Below, in pieces: positions 10,561 to 23,640 of a DNA stretch of 64,000 nucleotides. Made by a program: the position numbers and the translations under genes. Origin of the DNA: Simmondsia chinensis. Its lineage: Eukaryota; Streptophyta; Magnoliopsida; Caryophyllales; Simmondsiaceae. Position 1 is the stretch's first letter. Every line of letters starts with the position of its first letter. The DNA lies in the NCBI GenBank assembly GCA_018398585.1, contig JAGTTD010000007.1, positions 5,959,320 to 6,023,319 of the forward strand, written 5' to 3'. A model generated the notes under the pieces. That model had not been told where the DNA came from, did not search any database, and was given only the letters and a program-made list of their open reading frames with translations.

Positions 10561-11640
10561 TCAAAAATGAAAGAAGATAAAGGTAAGGAGGAGCAGAAGA
10601 AAGAAGACTAAAACAGAACCGCCATTGCAACCAGTGGTGAGCTTTATTTTGTTGGTGATGATGGTAGGCTTAACCTTGCTTGTAAGGACTATAGTTGGGT
10701 AATTGATACAATCGCCTCTTACTCTCTCACCTCGCATGGTGATCACTTCTCATCCTATACCAGAAGAGACCTTGTCGTGTCAGGATAAGAAATGATGGCC
10801 CGTGTAAAACAGTGGACATTGGTGATATTAGTCTGGAGACTAAAAATGGTTGTAGACAAACATTGAAAAATGTTAGACATATGCCTAGCATTTGACTCAA
10901 TTTGATTTTGGTAGGGAAACTCAATGATGATGGCTTCTCTAATCACTTTAATGAAGGAAAATGGAAACACACCAAAGGATCCATAATTGATACTCGAAGA
11001 AAGGACAAAACACTGTTTATGTGATGCAAGCTAAATTGAGTAAAAGGGAGGTGAACATTGCTAATGAATCTTATCTGGAATTGTGGCACAGGAGGCTTCG
11101 TCACATGAGTGAAAAGGGCATGCAGATGTTGGTTAGAAAGTAAATCTATCTAGGGCTAAAAGGTATACATCTCAATACTTGTGTTCATTGCATCCTTGGA
11201 AAGCAACATAGAGTTGCATTTCACAAAAATCCTCCATTAAGAAGAAAGAATATTTTAGATCTTGTCCGCACTGATGTGTGTTCCATGAATGAAAAGTCAC
11301 ATGGCGGTGCACTGTATTTTGTAACATTCATCGATGATCACGCTAGGAAGGTTTGGGCCTTTCTGCTAAAAAGTAAAGATTAGGTGATGGAGTCATTTAA
11401 GGCACGGGAAACTAATAAATAGCTTAAGTGTGTTAGAGTTGGCAATGGCAGTGGACATCGAGGGCCATTTGAGGAATATTGTAAAGGGCATGGAATCTGA
11501 CTAGACAAAATTATGCCAAAGAATCCTTAGCAAAATGGGATTATGAAAAGAATGAATGGAATTATTGAAGAAAGAATCAGGTGTATTCTCTCTCATTCAA
11601 AATTGCCTAGCTCTTTTTGGGGGGAGGCTCTAAAGACTTC
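10561..11640 (+). pseudogene. copia protease and integrase remnant
   Basis: The protease site region reads WVIDTIASYSLTSH, where the family usually has DSGAS. It is followed by a pre-integrase LWHRRLRHMSEKGMQMLVRK and an HCILGKQHRVAF block. The integrase core follows with DLVRTDVCSMNEKSHGGALYFVTFIDDHARK and, later, QNGIMKRMNGIIEERIRCIL. In-frame stops and shifts throughout. About 11650-11860 is poorly recognisable. Confidence 0.8.
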
Positions 11641-13712
11641 AATTTTAAAAGCAACGTACCAAATAGGGTTTGGATAGGGAAGGATGTATATCATGAGCAC
11701 TTAAGAGTCTTAGCTGTAGGGTATTCATGCACATTTCTAAGGAGGAGAGGTCGAAGCTTGAAAGTAATTCAAAGTAGTGTATCTTCCTGGGGTATCTAGA
11801 TGAGGAATTTAGGTTCAAATTGTGAGATCTAATTTCTAAGAAAGTTATTAGAAGTAGGGATGTTTTTCTCTTGGAGGATCAGACAGCAGAATATAATGAG
11901 AAGCCACTACAATTGAAGCCTTCTACTAGCACATCAGTGAATCTAGATCAACTTCTCTCTCCTGCATTGCATGATGATCATGAGAGAGATGTCCATGATG
12001 ACACCGCTGATGTTAATGCCCCTACTAGTGACAGTCATCTTCATGTTGAGTCATAAATGGATGGGATTCAGCCAACACCACCAGCACAACAAGAGTTGCG
12101 AAGATCCTCTAGAGAGCCTCAGCCTTCTACTAGATTCCCATTGAGCGAATATGTGATGCTCAGCAATGGACGAGAGCTGGAGTCATATCAAGAGGCCATA
12201 ACAGATGTATATCAGGACAACTGGTGGAGAGCAATGCAAGATGAGATGCAATCCTTGCATGAGAACCACACATTATGAGTTAGTTGAGTTGGCTAAGGGT
12301 AGGATACCCTTGAAAAACAAGTGGGTATGCAAGTTGAAGACAAAATATACCAACTCACAACCAGGTACAAAGCACAATTGGTTGTGAAAGATTTGCCCAG
12401 AAAAAGATTGTTGATTTCACGGATACCTTCTCTCTGGTTGCCAAACTGTCTTCCATTCGAGTTATTTTAGGCTTGGCAGCTAGCCTGGATTTGGAGATTG
12501 AACAACTCAACATAAAGACTACTTTTCTATACAGCGATTTAGAAAAAGAAATTTATATGGAAAAACCTAAATGTTTTCAGGTTAAAGAAAATGAAAACTT
12601 TGTGTGCTGATTGAAGAAATATTTGTATGGGTTGAAACAAGCTCCTTGATAATGGTACAAGAAGTTTGAGTCCTTCATGGTGGATCATGGTTTCAAGAAA
12701 ACCTCAGCAGATCATTGTGTATTCGTGAAAACATATGCTGAAGATGATTTTCTTATTTTCTCTTATATGTAGATAATATGTTGATTGTTGGCCATGATAC
12801 CAAGAAGATTGTCACTTTGGAGAAGGACTTAAACAAGTCTTTTGTGATGAAAGACTAGGGATCGGCAAAGCAGATGCTCGATATGAAGATTTCTAGTGAC
12901 AGGATAAGCAAGCGAATTATGGTTGTAATAGGAAAGGTACATTAAGAAGCTCCTCGAGAGATTCAATATGCATAAGGCAAAACCGGTGTCCTCTCCACTT
13001 GTTGGGCATTTCAAGCTAAGTTCTAGCCAATGACCTAGAAGCGAGAAAGAATTCAAAGAAATGGAGAAAGTACATTATGCATCCGCCATTGGAAGCCTAA
13101 TGTAAGCCATGGAGTGTACAGGACTAAATACTGTCTATGCCCTTGGAGTGGTGAGTCGTTCCACTCTAATCCTGGCAAAGAACATTGGGTAACTGCAAAG
13201 TGGGTACTCAAGTATCTTCATGGTATTTCCAAAATATGTTTGTGTTTTGGCTAGGGGAACTTGTGTTAAAGGGATGTACAAATGCATATATGGCCGGTGA
13301 CATTGATTCGATGAAGTCCACTTCAGGCTGCATGATGACTTTCGCAAGGGGGGTAGTGTCATGGCAGTCAAAATTACAAAAGTGTATTGCCTTGTCAATT
13401 ACTGGAGCAGAGTACATAGCTATTGTGGATGAAAAATTTCCTACAGGAATTGGGTTTAAAGCAGGAGAAGTATTCAATTCAAGGTGAATCAGAGTGCAAT
13501 TCATTTGGCAAAGCATGCCAACTTTCACTCTCAAATGAAGCACATCGACGTGCGATATCATTGGATCCGAGATGTGGTGGAGTCTCAATTGGTTTAGCTT
13601 AAGAAAATCCATACCAACAGGAACAGGTTAGATGTGATGGCGAAAGCTGTATCCTTGGAGAAACTTGAAGCATGTCCAGAGCCAGTGGGTTTGGTAGTGC
13701 CCCCCAACTAAG
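11641..13712 (+). pseudogene. copia reverse transcriptase and RNase H remnant
   Basis: The RT start block is WWRAMQDEMQSLHENHTL (about 12220-12275). Then come IPLKNKWVCKLK, DTFSLVAKLSSIRVILGLAA, KKYLYGLKQAP and the catalytic motif as YVDNMLIVG (about 12767-12795), where the family has YVDD. RNase H shows STSGCMMTFARGVVSWQSKL, then CIALSITGAEYIA (about 13317-13420), then MKHIDVRYHWIRD. Frame breaks at several places. The loss of the second catalytic Asp would itself inactivate RT. Confidence 0.85.
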
Positions 13713-13728
13713 ACGGAAGGGGGAAAAC

Positions 13729-14503
13729 TTTAGGTGGTCCCTCCATAGTTGGGATCACCACTCATCCTGACAAAAACAAAATAAAACAAAATAGAAGAAG
13801 ATAATGGACGCAATTCTGGAAAGAAGAGGAGCCACATAACCTCTTTGTTGCGGTGGAAAAATAACCAAGAATGACAAAATTGTGAGAAGAAGAGAAAGCC
13901 AAGTGGCCCTCTTTGTCGTAGTGGAGAAGCAACCACACTTCAATTTGTTGAATGGCTTAATGTGGCTCTTTAAGAGCCACACCAAGTGTCATGGCCCCTC
14001 AATATAAATAGATGTGAGGGAGCTGGAAAAGGAGCATCACAAACGCACGAATTCTATACTTGTAAGCTTCGAAGTAGTAGTGAGAGTGGGAAGGTGTTCA
14101 AAGAAAGGCTAGAGGGAGTTCGGTGGCCGAATATCATAAAACCCCTTCAAGCACTATCCTGAGCTAGGCAAACCCCACATACTAATGTAATCCACCTTTA
14201 TTGGTTAGTTCTTTCCTTTTTCTACCCATCTCTTTGAAGTGATGTACTATTGTTGTTGATTGGTGTTAGCATTCCCTTGGTAGCTACTAAGGATGAATTG
14301 GTGTATCCCATTATTAGTGGTAGTTATATCGGAACTGGATCCCGTGGTTTTTTCAAATATTGGGATTTTTCACGTAAATCTAGTGTCTCTTTATTTCTTG
14401 TTCTTGCCTCATTTTTATTTTTTTCATTTTCAACACACGTAGTCAGGAAGTTTACTAACTTCCTCCAAGTTAATATCCTAATACTACGTCAATTTTCCCA
14501 ATA
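13729..14503 (+). repeat. 3' LTR of the copia element
   Basis: 775-bp partner of 9003-9765. It is preceded by the PPT GGAAGGGGGAAAA (about 13716-13727) and ends TTTTCCCAATA, whereas the 5' LTR ends CCCAACA. TATA-like AATATAAATAG at about 14000-14010. Confidence 0.9.
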
Positions 14504-16383
14504 GGAAATGGGGCGCCACTGAGATATGGAGCTGCGAGTGGACGGTGGCGCATTCAAGCGGTGGCTGAGAGGAAGTGATGGACTTACCCTTCAATGCCTT
14601 GTTTCATTACTTGTGAGTGTTGATATTTCAATAGTACTTGGCAAAATTTCTCTTATAGACCTTCTCCCCATAATTTTATTTTTAAATAATTATATATGAA
14701 TAAATTATGAGGGAGCCGCAAGACACTGGGACTGTTGTGGTTGTTGTTGTTGTATATATGAATAAATTGATGATGCAGTCGCTGAGTTGAATTTGTATGG
14801 ATGAAAAGGATTGAACAACTTTCTTTTTTTGTTTTTTTTTTTTTTTTTTTTTAATAATTGGACTACAAGCCCAATAAGACAAGGAAGGGCTATGCGGTAA
14901 ATACCAAAAAAGACCAACTAAAAACACACCACAAGGCAAAAATAACAAAAGAACCAACATACAATTAACTAGACTTCCCAAATTCTAGACGTTTTTGCGA
15001 ATTGGTTCTTACACATACTATGCCTAGATGCCTGGGATTAAAATGAGTATATTCACTAATATGATTAAATTGCAGTCATTGAGTGGCATAAATTGCAAAT
15101 AAACTGAAGTTAAGGGCTATTTCCGTTCCAAATTTAGGATTTTGGCCCTTTGGGTTTTTGTCCATTTTGCCCTTGCCCAACGTGCTTATTTCCCCACCGT
15201 TTCCACTGGCCTTACCTATAACCATTAAACTGGAAGTTCATGAGGCTATTTTATGAAACTAAAAGTGCAAGAAACATATTATTTTTAATTATAAAGTTTG
15301 GAAGTTTGTTTTATGAAATTTAAAGTTTAGTGGGGGTGATTTTGTGTTTAATTGTAAAGTTTGTAAAGTCTTCATATTTTGCCCTAAAATCTTATAAGGG
15401 TAAGCAATTCGTGATAATTGCGAGAAATGGTGACTAAATGCATATTTAATGTTACAATTAAATGAGGAAACATGAACAAACTAAATAGTCAGAGTTAAAT
15501 CAGCTAAAAGACTTGAAACTCGTCAAAAGAAGTGCAACTAGTATTTCCTAAAATGTATATCTATACATATAAAAGATTTCTACGGAAAATTATTTTCCAG
15601 TTAACTGTTATATCTTTTTAATTTTTCAAAATACCACCTCGAAGTTTTCAATCAACCATCTCAAGATTACATCATTAATTGTTCGTTATCTACTAATGGA
15701 TTTTATATAGATTTTGGAGAGCCTATTAAGCATAATTTAAAGTATTTGAGGTGGCAAACATTTTCCACTTTCTCCCCACCAATGTTTGAATCTTGTCTCT
15801 TTTAAATCCTATCTGGATCAAACCCAGTTAGGTCGGGAGGGGACATGTAAAAGCACTGCCGATTAGACTAGTTCAACTCGTGTTTCATGTGCAACCAAAA
15901 TATACAAAGATAAGGTGATATCCAAATAGAAGTCACATAGTATATAATAGAAAATTGACATGATTTAATGTAGTTAATTAAAAAATTTAGACTTTTGAGG
16001 CTACTTTATAAAAAATTTGAAAGTTATAGTGATTAAGTGAAATTGACAACTTTTCAAAATAATTTTATGGAGAAACAAAAACCTTTAATATAAAACTTAT
16101 TACTTTTGTTCATATGCATGACAAAAAGTAACATTACTATTATGACAAAATATGAAAAGACTCATAAACTTTACAATTAAACACAGCGCACTGCCTTATT
16201 TTTAGTTTGATACATTTTTTAATTTTATTACTATAATTTTTTGCACACCTTAAAAAATATTAATATATGTCTTCAATTTTTTTTTCCAAATTTTATTTTT
16301 CATAACTCATTCTAATTTTTTTTTATTTCATGCATCTATTTAATTCCAAGTTTATTAATGTTTAAGGGGTGAATTGTGTTAAG
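14504..16383. other. intergenic AT-rich sequence with diffuse short repeats
   Basis: No gene seen. Contains a TTG microsatellite (about 14734-14753) and a T-run (14831-14852). Short phrases built on TATTTTATGAAATTTAAAGTTT and TTAATTATAAAGTTT recur at 15240-15370, and again at 16720-16850. Confidence 0.5.
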
Positions 16384-16673
16384 TGATAAGAAACCAACTC
16401 TCCCAAAAACTTAAGCTATTGGGTGAAGACCCATGATTGGTTTTATACTCTAACATACCCCCTCACTCAAATGCCCTTATGGGTTTGAAACATGGATAAT
16501 GTATAGGTCTACCTCATACCACTGCACTTAAATTGTGTTATATTAAAATTGGAGGCTATTAGGATTCAAACTCCTGACCTCATGGTCACAATGCTCTGAT
16601 ATCATGATAAGAAACCAACTCTCCCAAAAGCTTAAGCTGTTAGTGAAGGCCCAAGATTAGTTTTATGCTCTCA
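16384..16673 (-). mobile_element. TRIM/SMART-like miniature LTR retrotransposon
   Basis: Two direct repeats of about 70 bp (16384-16455 and 16605-16673) share GATAAGAAACCAACTCTCCC. On the minus strand each LTR is TG...CA. The right copy is directly followed by TGATATCAGAGC (16593-16604), one change from the tRNA-Met primer site. The left copy is directly preceded by a purine tract, GAGTGAGGGGGTA (16456-16468). The total of about 290 bp has no coding capacity. The size and layout are those described for TRIM/SMART elements. No clear TSD. Confidence 0.8.
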
Positions 16674-17305
16674 CCATTCAATGGAATTTTTTTTTTTTTT
16701 TTTTCAAACTTGAAAGTATAGGAGGTGCATTAAGCCTAATTGTAAACTTCAAAGGGTATGTTATGTTTAATAACAAAATTCAGAGGGTTATTTTACGAAA
16801 TTAAAAGTATAGAGGAGCATTGTGTTTAATTATAATGTTTTAGAGGATATTTATTTGTTAGAAAAATGACACAAGCAATTATAATTGCAAGACGTGCATC
16901 TCACATAAAAAAATGGGAAGGGTTGTTGACTTTAAATACACATATGTCACCCAAGTCTTTGAATTAAGTTAAGGATGAAAGGATGGCGGCGACCACACAC
17001 ACACGTTGCCCGCTGTGCCGTGCTTGAGCATGGGTGTGGGTGATCTTTTTCTTAACAAGTATATTATTTTTCAGAAAATATTTTTTGAAAACCCGTATCA
17101 TAATTTACCGCTCCTCTTTATTGCATCTTTGTCGTCACATAGTCCTCATTACTAGAGTTGTTACCCCTGCCTCGTGACCGTTGAAATATTGCTGTTGGGA
17201 AGTCGTATAGTGTGCTATGAGTATCGTCCTCCACCAATTTTCTAAAATCATCCAAAAAAATATAGTAGTCTTTTCTTATCTTCTCTCCTCTTTGGCTCTC
17301 TCTAT
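16674..17305. other. intergenic sequence
   Basis: T-run at 16688-16704, more of the diffuse AAATTAAAAGTATAGAGG-type short repeats, and a (CA)n patch near 16995-17004. An 82-codon minus-strand frame (17118-17366) matches nothing I recognise. Confidence 0.4.
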
Positions 17306-17734
17306 TGGAGAATTTCTTACAAACTGGGTAACCAAGAGATCTCAGATGTTGAGGCTGTGTAATCACTTTCCTTAGAACTTATTTGGCCATAACGAAATGG
17401 TCTCGAGGATACAATGACAATCAAAAATATGAAGTGAAAGTGTATTTAAGGAGGAATAGAAGAGATATCAATGAAAATAAAGTTTACAAGTACTTTTCAC
17501 AACACTTTTATTATAAATTCACTCAAGTGTTTCTGGCAATAGTTTGTATAAAATAATCATCTTTTAAACATGATAATGAAGGAGCCATTTGTAGGTTTTC
17601 ATGAAGAGACACGTTCCTTCATGAAGTGACACTTCCTTTCAAAAAGAAACACATCCCTTCACAAAGAGACACGTCTCTTGACTCAAAAGACACCAAATCA
17701 TATTTTATTTATTTTAAAAATACACTAGGAATTT
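17306..17734 (-). repeat. left LTR of LARD-like element 1
   Basis: Starts TGGAGAATTTCTTAC and ends near AAAAATACACTA. Shares GTACTTTTCACAACACTTTT and AATTCACTCAAGTGTTT with 21811-22221. Confidence 0.65.
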
Positions 17735-20700
17735 CCCACCATTTTCAAAATACATTTATTCTCATACTATAACATCTCAAAATCGTAGGAAGCTTTTTTG
17801 CATGAATGAGGGTGTTTTTTGATTGAACCCCCGCCTAGGGAAGACGCATTACAGTTAATCAGAACAAAAATGGTAGACCAAGCTTTGAACCATACATCCT
17901 ATCTGACTAACCGAATACATCTCCAGACATAAGGCTTACTTCCCACACACACCCTACAACTCCCCGATTGACACATTTGTGGCCTTGTGTCTTGTAATCT
18001 TCGTGAGTGTTTTAAAGGCAAACTCTTAGTCAAAAATCACTCCTTGAAGTGGCCAAACTTCACATTCACTAAGGTAGACCCCATTGACTATTTCCCTATG
18101 ACACGATATTCAATAATAATATGCATTCAGGTCCATTAAGAGCACAAGCTCATCCATTTAATTTCTCTATCACAGGTTACCAAACACTTCACACACGAAA
18201 TGAAAATTTCTCTTTTAGTGCTTGTAGTCACACGGATGATAGATCTCTCTCATGAACCCAAGACCAGGCAGCGGGTTGAGGGTCCATCATGGGCGACCTA
18301 AATTGGCAGGTTTCAGCCCCATTCCGTCATTTGTTTATTACCAAGTCTCCAGCAATGTTTTTTTTTAATAAGGGATCCACTAGATTCGTGCTTATATTTT
18401 CAAAGTCTACAGTAATCACTCAATCTTTCACGAGCAGTTTCACATAACAATGTCTCACACTAATGTGTTTGAACTTTCAGTGATATATCTCACTTTTATA
18501 CATTTGAAAGTATAGTTCACTATTACAATGGATCAAAATAGGCTATATTGGCTTAGGCCACAAAGAAATCTTAAATAAAAAATCCTTTAAACATTCTACT
18601 TCTGTATAAATAGAAACAAGAGCAATAAACTCTACAATCATGGTGGAATTAACAATACGTGTTCATTTCTTGAAACCTAAGGAACAACACCCCCACCATA
18701 TAGTAACACCCACTCGCTTTTAGAAGCATAGTCCTCCTTATCAGAGATACAATTGGCATCCAAGTATTCTTCTAAATGAAAGAGTACTCATTAAAAATAA
18801 TACTATAATTCATGATTATTTCAGTACTTTATGTACCACATGCCCGTAAACTTTGCTTACATAACTCGTTATATATACTTGGCCTTCCAATAACTAGGCT
18901 ATATTGGGCCTTTTCACATTAATTGTACTATTGGAGTATCTTCATTTGGTACTAAATATCCAATATCAAATATCATTATGTAATCAACATATATACATAT
19001 AACGACTCCTTTGTCATTGTTAAACTTGCTATTTATGCATTTATTCTATTCATTAAATGCCTCTTCCAAAAACCAACATCACAAGACTTCATATACTCAT
19101 CATAGGATGTGATCCTATGATACAGCAATATCGAACTTTAACATTCATATTATCTCTAGTTCATTCATCTAGAAATATACAAGCCTAATCGCTAGAACTT
19201 CTCTTTTCACTCTTTTAATCTTTCAACGTTCTAGAGTTTTTCCAGGGATTTTTTTTCCTCAACATGATTTTCATCACATGATAAGAACATGTCATTTACG
19301 TTGAAATTTAATCTTTCGATCTAGAAATTGTACATAATGATTTTCATCTTAATGTGCTTTACTCCGCATTGTCATAATGCCTCATCATTCACTAATATCA
19401 AGGAAAGATTTAAAACAACGTTTATATACTCATCCTTATCCACATTCATAAACTTCAATTCACCCATTATAGGCATCAACATTATGGGTAACACATGATA
19501 ATCATAATCAATATTCATATACCCTTTATTTGTCACTTTGATGACTAATAACATCATAACATGTAAATGTAAAATCACATAATGACCTTATTTTCCATGC
19601 GACAACTACATATAAATTAGACTCAACTTGAGCATTTCACATTCCTTGTATAAATGCACTTCGTTTTAACCGATGAAAAGAATCATGATTACAACACTAA
19701 CTAATCATGGATTACTTAACCGTCATATGCACATGCCCCTTAAATATGCATGCAGACATTACTTTAACTGCATTAATTATAATAGGTGATAAGGCTTTTC
19801 ACATGCACGCAGGTTTCCATTGAAGTATTACATCAAGTAACATTGAAAAACCCACCGGAGATATGCGGTATTTTATACAATAATGAATCATCATTTCCAA
19901 GTGCTTTTATACAACTTCTTTTATCATTCTTAATCATAACATTCAATTTTTAATATCTTTATATCAGTCACATAAGGGATCAACATATGTAAAATAATCA
20001 TATATTTTATGATCCACTAAATACATTCAAATTCACATCACTTTCGTTTTATTGAGCAAACATAGGCATTCATGTTCATAAATTAATATCACATTAATTC
20101 ATGATAATTAACATGCATATATGCATTAATCGCACAGCCGCATTAACATCCATGGTTTTGCATAAATTGTACTTCATGTATATGAACATACAAGTATTAA
20201 TTACATCGGTTGAACATGCATTAGCCTTATAGCTCCATTAAAATATATAAATATTTATACTCAAATTCTTTTCCATAAGTATAAATATACATGCATTAAA
20301 TATAAATTTAGTAACTCGTTATACTAAAATTCCTGAGATTTAGTCACTTTTGAATCTAACATATCATTGTAATATGTGAATATAAAACCAAGCTTAAGTT
20401 GAACTCAATTTGAGTATCCAATTTATATGATGTTATATCACTGGATCAACATAAAGCATAAAACAATCTTATAAACTTGCCTATCATGATCAAATTTCTT
20501 TTACTTCCAAATACATAAATATGTGTCTATTATATCCTTTATAATAAGAATGAAAAATTGGTCATCAAAGTATGATTTTCCAATTGCGCTATTGTTCATA
20601 CCATTATGCCTTAATATAAATTCCATCAGTGAACAATACATGCATGAGATTAAATCTATAACCATCAAATCAAGAATGAATCAACATACCCATATTCATA

Positions 20701-20831
20701 ATCTATTATGGGCTTATTTTCACATAATTATATACTTTGTTTCAACCATCATAATTCTTTGAAAATTATAATCATGGTTATACAAAAGCATGGATTTTCA
20801 TATTACCAATTTATAACAGAGCATGCATCCA

Positions 20832-20972
<141 letters not shown>

Positions 20973-21810
20973 AGTTTTGAAATTTTTCAATGTTTAGTTT
21001 CAACAACCACGCTAAACAAGAATCTCCCTTTCTTAGCATCGTCTTGACGTCTAGTTTCAAAAACCACCCAAAACAGGCTTTCCTTTCTTTTATTTTCTAA
21101 TATACAATAAAATAAAAATATTTGAGGAATACCACGACTACTACAATACATTACACTTTGAAAAATTTTACCACGGAAAAATTACATTCTATTATATATT
21201 CGTATATGCATTATTTTCCAAGTTCAATATATATAATTCTAAATTATATATTCATTGTTCAAGTTTCTCACTTGTAAGTAACGAATTGATATGCATAAAA
21301 TGGCATATGTATCAGTGGCTGGCAACCCCTTTATTGTTGTGTGGGTCTGGGGGTTCGATTCCAGGAGGTCTTCATGACTCACTCTTTTCGTTTTTTTTCT
21401 TTTTTTTTGGTTCTTTGTTTCTTCTTCTTCTTCCTTTTTAATCTTTAATTGCAATGTCATATTACAATATCATCTGATCAAAATTTCATAATACATTACA
21501 TATCAAAACAATGCATAAATTAAAAATCATGGGTTCTTGATTTTGGATATAATATCATATGCAAAATTAGTCATGTACATAATCAACAACGCACAAAACA
21601 CACATTTTCATTCATCTTAGTGCATCATGGTTTCATGATTTTCAAAATTAAATAATATACCTTTTATCCATAGCTATTTATGTGAAACAAGGATCCAAGA
21701 AAAAATCCCATTTGTCTCTTAATGACTTTCTCCAATCTCACAAAAATTGCCACCAAACCACGCAAAGTGAATAAGCCATTTCAATTAACGTAATTAAGTC
21801 TTTAGATTGC

Positions 21811-22221
21811 TGAGGAATTTCTTACAATCAGGGATAACCAAGAGATCTTAGGTGTTGAAGCTCTGTAATCACTTCCTTAAGACTTATTCCAGTGTAAAAA
21901 AATAGTCTCAGAAATACCACGACAACCAAAAATATGAAGTGGTAATGTGTGTAAGGGGGATTAGAAGAAATATCAACGAGAATGAAGTTTACAAGTACTT
22001 TTCACAACACTTTTATTATTAATTCACTCAAGTGTTTTTTGCAATATTTTTCATAAAATAACCATCTTTTAAACATGAGAATAAAGGGTTATTTATAGTT
22101 TTCAAGTGTTTCTTCTAGAAGAAACAAGTCTCTTCACGGAGAAGTACATCCCTTCATGAAGAGACATGCCTTTTCACCCGAAAGACACCAAATCATCTTT
22201 TGTTTATTTTAAAAATACACT
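21811..22221 (-). repeat. right LTR of LARD-like element 1
   Basis: Partner of 17306-17734. It ends exactly where the LTR of the next copia element begins (22222), so either the junction is an insertion at the LTR edge or the rest of the LTR was lost. Confidence 0.6.
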
Positions 22222-22392
22222 TGTGAAGACAATGAATTGATTCAAGGCTGAATGATTACAAGAGTGAGAGACATGCTCTATATATAGAGCTAGGTACAAT
22301 AATGTAAAGACAAGCATGCCCTTTCTAGTACATAAGAGCTATAACGGCAAAACAGTAAAGTATAGAAACCCTAGAATTACTTTCTTCTAATA
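22222..22392 (-). repeat. copia LTR (3' on the minus strand)
   Basis: 171 bp from TGTGAAGACAATGAATTG to TTCTTCTAATA, matched by 24297-24462. The PPT on the minus strand just outside reads CAGATGGAGGGGGCG. TATA-like CTCTATATATAGAG at about 22274-22287 is palindromic. Confidence 0.85.
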
Positions 22393-22399
22393 CGCCCCC

Positions 22400-23640
22400 T
22401 CCATCTGAAGGTGGTCCTGCGACATGAAGATTGGATTTTTGATAATGAAAGAGGTTATTCCCAAGCCCTTTGATGAAAATGTCTGCAACTTGTTGGGATG
22501 TGGGGGAGTAGTGTACTTGTAGATCATCCTTGAGGACCGTTTCTCGGACATAGTTAAAGTCAACGTCAACATGTTTGGTACGATCGTTGGAAATAAGGTT
22601 GGCAGCAAGATATGATGCGGAGACATTATAGTAGTAAATTATCATAGGGCTGGTGTTTTTGAGTCATATGTCTTGCATGAGGTAGCGAACCCACTTAGCT
22701 TCACCAGAGGCTTGGGCAACGGCACGGTATTCAAATTCAGTGGAGGATTTGGACACTGTGACTTGCTTCTTGGTGTGCCAAGAGATAAGAGTTGATCTAA
22801 GGAGCAAAGCATAGCTAGTGGTGGAGTGATGAGTATCGGGCCAACCTCCCCAAGCAGCATTAACATAGATTACAATAGTTGTGCAGGATCCTAGAAGGAT
22901 TGTTAGGCCATGCTCTGGTGTGCTTTTGAGGTAACTTAGGATTCACTTGACAACCTACCAATGACTAGTCCTGGGAGCATGCATAAACTAGGAAACAAGA
23001 CTAACAGCATAGCATATATTGGGCCGGGTCATATTGAGATGTTGAAGTGCCCCTACCGCACTCCTATACTCGGTGGGGTCTGGGAAGAGATCACCATCGT
23101 TTAATGAAAAGTGGGTATAGGCTGGAAGTGGCGTTTTGATGGGTACGACATCTTGCATGTTAGTTTGGTGAAAAGGTCTATGGTATAGCGATGCTGGGAG
23201 AGGAATAGGCCGTTTGTGTTCCGGCGAGCCTCAACACCTAGAAAGTAGTGAAGAGGACCAAGATCCTTCATTGCGAATTGTGTGAAGAGGGCACGGATTA
23301 GGGAGTCAAGGGGCTTATGATTTGAACCTATTAGAATTATATCATCAACATAAAGCAAGAGACATATGATATCATTAGCCTTGTGAAATAAAAAGAGAGA
23401 GAGGTCAGCATGACAGCTGGTGAATCGTAGACTGTAGAGAAAGGCACTGAAGCAATGAAACCATGCACGAGAGGCTTGTTTAAGGCCATAGAGTGCTTTA
23501 CAAAGCTTACAAACGTAATTGGGAAATTTAGGGTGTACGAAACCCTAAGGTTGCTTCATATACACTTCTTTCTTAAGGTGGCCATGTAAAAAAGTATTTT
23601 TGACGTCAAGTTGTTTTATAAGCCAGTTGTTTTTTCTAAT
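22400..23640 (-). pseudogene. copia reverse transcriptase (C-terminal part) and RNase H
   Basis: The RT region reads nearly continuously from [16 protein letters not shown] (about 23600) through [20 protein letters not shown]. It continues to the catalytic [13 protein letters not shown] (about 23322-23358) and [15 protein letters not shown]. RNase H follows with SKSSTEFEYRAVAQASGEAKWV (about 22680-22745), then SNDRTKHVDVDFNYVRE and QVADIFIKGLG. Both catalytic RT Asp are kept. A few stops and frame changes (e.g. at about 23100 and near 22650) break the frame. Confidence 0.85.

Larger units (their letters stand above)
9003..14503 (+). mobile_element. full-length decayed Ty1/copia element
   Basis: A 5.5-kb element with two LTRs (9003-9765, 13729-14503), a tRNA-Met-like primer site, gag, protease, integrase, RT and RNase H in copia order, and a PPT. 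All domains carry stops or frameshifts, so it is inactive. The RT and RNase H motifs resemble the Tork/Tnt1 side of copia, which is an inference from motif wording only. No clean TSD: GAAAG on the left and GGAAA on the right agree only when shifted by one base. Confidence 0.92.
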
